In this document: positions 60,919 through 64,000 of the stretch, in pieces
Layout: each line of letters starts with the position of its first letter
How positions within the stretch are numbered: position 1 is the stretch's first letter
Assembly (NCBI GenBank): GCA_965277745.1
Contig: OZ255837.1
Location: forward strand, 744,001 to 808,000
Source: G965277745 sp965277745
Lineage (GTDB): Bacteria > Pseudomonadota > Gammaproteobacteria > Cardiobacteriales > Cardiobacteriaceae
Direction of reading: 5' to 3'
DNA: 64,000 nt
Notes under the pieces: model-generated
Told to the model about the DNA's origin: nothing
Seen by the model: the letters and a program-made list of their open reading frames with translations, nothing else
The model's database searches: none
Made by a program: the position numbers and the translations under genes

Positions 60919-62226
60919 ATGACCGACAACCGACTTGGCAATTATTCCGCCACATCCCAAACAGGCAACGGCAATCCAAGTGCCGGGCGCATCGGATCGA
61001 CGCTCAAAGGCACATGCCTGGTTTTATCCCTGATCAACGCGGGCTTGGCTGTCGCCGGCGGCATGGAACGTGGGGGATACAACATCGATCGGCTGTTCGA
61101 TCCGGCGAAATTTTCTTTCTATTCCTCGGCTTCCGCTGTCAACCCCAGGCGAAAACTCGATCATGTCAAAGACACCTATCCCAAAAATGGAACGTTTGAC
61201 AGATCAAAAGGCTTTTCCGAGAACGGCGTTTCCGAAACGGAAAGCTATGTCACCCCGTATGCGGGTATCAAAATCGCCTTTGGCGACCATGTCGATTGTC
61301 TCCTTGACTATTCCCAACCGTGGGGAGCACACACCCATCCGGGAACGCAGTGGGCAGGGGTCAATTCCAATATCGAAATCAAAATCGACAGCGACAATTA
61401 CGGGGCGACCTGTTCTTATAAATTTCCGATTGGCAATAATGCCAACATCCGTCTGATCGGGGGCGGTTTTCATCAGAAAATCGATGGCTTCAAAATAAAA
61501 CAGGTTAGGCCGCAAGAATACTCCAAAGGGAACGGTCAGGGCAGAACCAGCTTGAAAAGTAGTGGCAATGGATATCGTATCGGTATCGCCTATGAAATTC
61601 CAGAGATCGCGATGCGCACAAGTCTCCTCTATAACTCATCGGTTTCTCATGATCTTTCCGGGATAACCGACCTTTCACAATTAGACGACAAGATAATTCC
61701 CATTTTCGGCGAGACCAAAGCCCCGCAGACTTTGGAATTCAAAATGCAATCGGGAATCGCCCCTGGCTGGCTCGCCTTCGGATCGATCAAGTGGGTGGAC
61801 TGGAGCGTTGTCCAATCCATCCCTTTGTGCCCTAAAGAAAATGGCGGAATATGCACGACGAAGATGAAGTATCCCGAAAAAACAACTTCTCTCGACATGC
61901 TTTTCCGTGACGGGTACACCTTAGCCGGCGGAATCGGCCACCAAATAAACGACAAATGGAATGTCGGCGCCTCCTTGAGCTATGACAGAGGAACACAAAA
62001 AGGTTTTGGCGACCAAACCGATACCTACAGTCTCGGCGCGTTGGTTCAGTATAAGCCGATGAAACATTGCACCCTTTCTCTTGGGGGGAGTTTCGGTGTC
62101 CTGACCTCCGGTCATTCCGGGAAAAAAATCGGCAAGGACGGCGAAACTTATGGGGAAAACGCATCCTACGATTTCGGTAACGACATATTCACGGCCCTTT
62201 ACGCATCACTGAAAGTGGATTTCTAA
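60919..62226 (+). CDS. OmpP1/FadL-family outer-membrane protein
   Basis: 435 residues. After a polar N-terminus there is a hydrophobic stretch (LKGTCLVLSLINAGLAVAGG, about residues 30-50) that may be a long signal peptide. The rest alternates in beta-barrel style and ends in LKVDF, with the C-terminal phenylalanine needed for outer-membrane insertion. YVTPYAGIKIAFGDH and AFGSIKWVDWSVVQ are characteristic of FadL-type long-chain fatty acid/hydrophobic compound channels. ATG 60919 follows GAGGTG. Only three bases separate it from the MFS gene, so the two are probably cotranscribed. Confidence 0.85.
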   Translation: MTDNRLGNYSATSQTGNGNPSAGRIGSTLKGTCLVLSLINAGLAVAGGMERGGYNIDRLFDPAKFSFYSSASAVNPRRKLDHVKDTYPKNGTFDRSKGFSENGVSETESYVTPYAGIKIAFGDHVDCLLDYSQPWGAHTHPGTQWAGVNSNIEIKIDSDNYGATCSYKFPIGNNANIRLIGGGFHQKIDGFKIKQVRPQEYSKGNGQGRTSLKSSGNGYRIGIAYEIPEIAMRTSLLYNSSVSHDLSGITDLSQLDDKIIPIFGETKAPQTLEFKMQSGIAPGWLAFGSIKWVDWSVVQSIPLCPKENGGICTTKMKYPEKTTSLDMLFRDGYTLAGGIGHQINDKWNVGASLSYDRGTQKGFGDQTDTYSLGALVQYKPMKHCTLSLGGSFGVLTSGHSGKKIGKDGETYGENASYDFGNDIFTALYASLKVDF

Positions 62227-62229
62227 ACG

Positions 62230-63549
62230 ATGAATACGGAAACTCACGACTGCAAAGCGCTGATACCAAAGCGTGCGATTATCTCGTGGCTTCTCTACGA
62301 CGCGGCGAACTCGGTTTATCCCACCCTCGTGACAACGTTTTTGTTCGCGCCGTATTTCGTCAAAGCCGTCGCCACCGACACGACGACGGGAACCGCCCAA
62401 TGGGGGTTGGCGATGAGTATCGCGGCGATCATCGCCGCGATCGCCGCACCGGTCATGGGGGCAATCGCCGATAGCGCCGGTGGACGGCGCAAGCCCTCTC
62501 TGCTCTTTTTCACCTTGGTTTGCGCCGCTGCCACCTCAGGGCTTTGGTTCGTCGCTCCCGATCCGTCTTTCGTCGCCCTCGCGCTTTCTCTGGTGGTCAC
62601 CTCGCAGGTGGCGTTCGAACTCGCGAACGCGTTTTACAACAGCATGCTGGTCGACATCGCGCCGCGCGGATTTATTGGCCGGATTTCCGGTTGGGGATGG
62701 GCAATGGGATACTTGGGAGGCCTCGCGGCACTGGTCGTCGCCCTCGTCGTCTTCATCCAGGCGAAACCGCCGCCTTTCGGCATCGATCCGGCACACGGCG
62801 AACACGTGCGCGCGAGCATGCTCTTCGCGGGCGCCTGGTTCGCCGCGTTCGCCATGCCGCTTTTTCTGTGCAAGCGCGAGAACCGTTCGCGGCTTTCCAT
62901 CGCGGCCGCGATCCGCCGCGGGACAATGGATCTCGCGAAAGGGTTTTCCGTCCTCAGAAAGCATCCCCGCATCGCCCCGTTCCTGATCGCCCGCATGGTC
63001 TACAACGATGGCATCATCGCCCTGTTCGCTTTTTCGGGCATCTATGCCGCGGGCACTTTCGCGATGACCCTGCGTGAAATTCTCCTCCTGGGAATCGCCA
63101 CGAATGTCACGGCGGCGACCGGTTCGTTCGCCTTCGCGTGGATGGATGACAAGGCCGGTTCCCGCGCGACCATTTCCTTGTCTCTTCTCGCCTTGATTCT
63201 TTGCGGCGCCGGCGCGCTTCTCACCCGCGACAAAACGATCTTCTCGATTCTCGCCCTGGGGATCGGTTTCTTCGTCGGCCCGGCGCAATCGGCAAGCCGA
63301 TCGTACATGCTGCGGATAGCGCCCTGGCAATTGCGCACGCAAATGCTCGGCCTGTACGCGCTTTCGGGCAAGGCCACAGTGTTTATCGCGCCGGCGGCGC
63401 TCGCCTGGGTGACAGCAGCGTTTCACAGCCAACGGGCGGGGATGAGCGTTATTTTGGCGATACTCGTAACCGGTTTGTACTTACTGAGACGCCTCGATTC
63501 GGGCGACAGGGAAGGCGCGGATATCGCAACGGTCACGGAAAAACCATGA
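62230..63549 (+). CDS. UMF1-family MFS transporter
   Basis: 439 residues with about 12 hydrophobic segments, of the Atg22/UMF1-like branch of the major facilitator superfamily. The opening IISWLLYDAANSVYPTLVTTF (split here as ISWLLYDAAN and YPTLVTTF) and GFIGRISGWGWAMGYLGG are typical, as is SRSYMLRIAP near the C-terminus. Substrates of this branch in bacteria are mostly unknown; amino acid or small-solute efflux is likely. Coupled to the outer-membrane protein gene. Confidence 0.88.
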   Translation: MNTETHDCKALIPKRAIISWLLYDAANSVYPTLVTTFLFAPYFVKAVATDTTTGTAQWGLAMSIAAIIAAIAAPVMGAIADSAGGRRKPSLLFFTLVCAAATSGLWFVAPDPSFVALALSLVVTSQVAFELANAFYNSMLVDIAPRGFIGRISGWGWAMGYLGGLAALVVALVVFIQAKPPPFGIDPAHGEHVRASMLFAGAWFAAFAMPLFLCKRENRSRLSIAAAIRRGTMDLAKGFSVLRKHPRIAPFLIARMVYNDGIIALFAFSGIYAAGTFAMTLREILLLGIATNVTAATGSFAFAWMDDKAGSRATISLSLLALILCGAGALLTRDKTIFSILALGIGFFVGPAQSASRSYMLRIAPWQLRTQMLGLYALSGKATVFIAPAALAWVTAAFHSQRAGMSVILAILVTGLYLLRRLDSGDREGADIATVTEKP

Positions 63550-63693
63550 CCTCCCTGAACATCGACGCGTGAAAAAGCGCCAAAAAGCTGAAAAAAAAAG
63601 GGGTTCCATGGGTCGATTGACGAAATTTCACCGCCTCTTTTACCCGGATGAAAATCGCCCCGACCCCTCGCTCATACGCGGGCATTGAGGGAA

Positions 63694-63721
63694 ACGGCCT
63701 GGCTCGAGGCGGGCCGTTTTT
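63694..63721 (+). terminator. Rho-independent terminator after the UMF1 gene
   Basis: ACGGCC (63694-63699) pairs with GGCCGT (63712-63717) around a 12-base loop, followed by five T on the plus strand. It lies between the convergent UMF1 and guaA genes. Confidence 0.65.
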
Positions 63722-63734
63722 CACGCCAACGCGA

Positions 63735-64000
63735 TCATTCCCATTCGATGGTCGCTGGCGGTTTTCCGGAAATATCGTATACCACGCGAGAAATGCCCTC
63801 GATTTCATTGATAATCTTTCGCGAAACCGCGTCGAGAAAATCGGCCGGCAGACGCGCCCAGCGCGCAGTCATGAAATCGACCGTCTCCACCGCGCGCAGC
63901 GCCACCACGTAATCATAACGGCGACCGTCCCCCATCACCCCGACCGAGCGCAGCGGCAAAAAAACCGCGAACGCCTGACTGACGCTTTCATAAAGACCGT
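63735..64000 (-). CDS. guaA: GMP synthase (glutamine-hydrolysing), C-terminal part
   Basis: Last step of GMP synthesis. The reverse frame entering at base 64000 reads GLYESVSQAFAVFLPLRSVG and then VVALRAVETVDFMTARW, ending with YDISGKPPATIEWE, the invariant GuaA dimerisation-domain C-terminus, and TGA at 63735. About 88 residues of roughly 520 are in the window; the glutaminase and ATP-pyrophosphatase domains lie outside. Convergent with the UMF1 gene. Confidence 0.97.
   Translation of the reverse strand, partial: GLYESVSQAFAVFLPLRSVGVMGDGRRYDYVVALRAVETVDFMTARWARLPADFLDAVSRKIINEIEGISRVVYDISGKPPATIEWE

Overview
The window looks like a chromosomal segment of a gammaproteobacterium. The evidence is gene order: recA-recX-alaS; lptFG divergent from pepA; rsmG-parA-parB-atpIBEFHAGDC-glmU; topA-smg-dprA-LysM divergent from def-fmt-rsmB. 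Most core genes are GC-rich. I cannot fix the genus; a Cardiobacteriales-like organism is only a guess. No rRNA, tRNA or CRISPR array was seen.

Layout. 1-4.4 kb: alaS (partial), recX, recA, a TPR protein, a GDYXXLXY protein and the remnant of its usual DUF4401 partner, all on the minus strand. 4.5-8.6 kb: a tripartite tricarboxylate transporter (tctA, tctB, tctC) with a dihydrodipicolinate-synthase-family lyase, probably one uptake and breakdown operon. 8.6-12.1 kb: an insertion hot spot. A truncated IS1595-family copy is interrupted by a complete IS630-family element, which abuts a doubly deleted bioB; an IS481-family element follows. 12.1-16.7 kb: a four-gene cell-wall amino sugar operon (sodium/solute symporter, GlcNAc-type kinase, anmK, murQ). 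Its first gene now starts inside the IS481 terminal repeat.

16.8-27.2 kb is a mosaic accessory island for xylose/xyloside use: xylB, xylA, a GPH-family symporter and a GH43 beta-xylosidase. xylA, the symporter and the xylosidase are visibly more AT-rich than the core genes. Between xylB and xylA sit an IS3 remnant and an unrecognised two-gene cassette: a PD-(D/E)XK nuclease-like protein and a translationally coupled partner with a basic tail. That pair is the best candidate in the window for an undescribed system, possibly defence. Further IS1595-type pieces lie between xylA and the symporter and after the xylosidase.

27.4-42.1 kb is conserved core: ubiK, lptF/lptG (LPS export), pepA, rsmG, parAB (chromosome segregation), the complete F1Fo ATP synthase operon behind a near-consensus promoter, and glmU. 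Another IS1595 copy follows. 43.3-55.4 kb: topA, smg, dprA and a LysM lipoprotein on the minus strand, divergent from def-fmt-rsmB-DUF4390 and an NtrY/NtrX-like two-component pair whose regulator lacks the sigma54 contact loop. 55.4-64 kb: a cold-shock/DUF1294 protein, phosphoglucomutase and glucose-6-phosphate isomerase, an alpha/beta hydrolase, a small unknown gene, a FadL-type outer-membrane protein coupled to a UMF1-type MFS transporter, and the 3' end of guaA.
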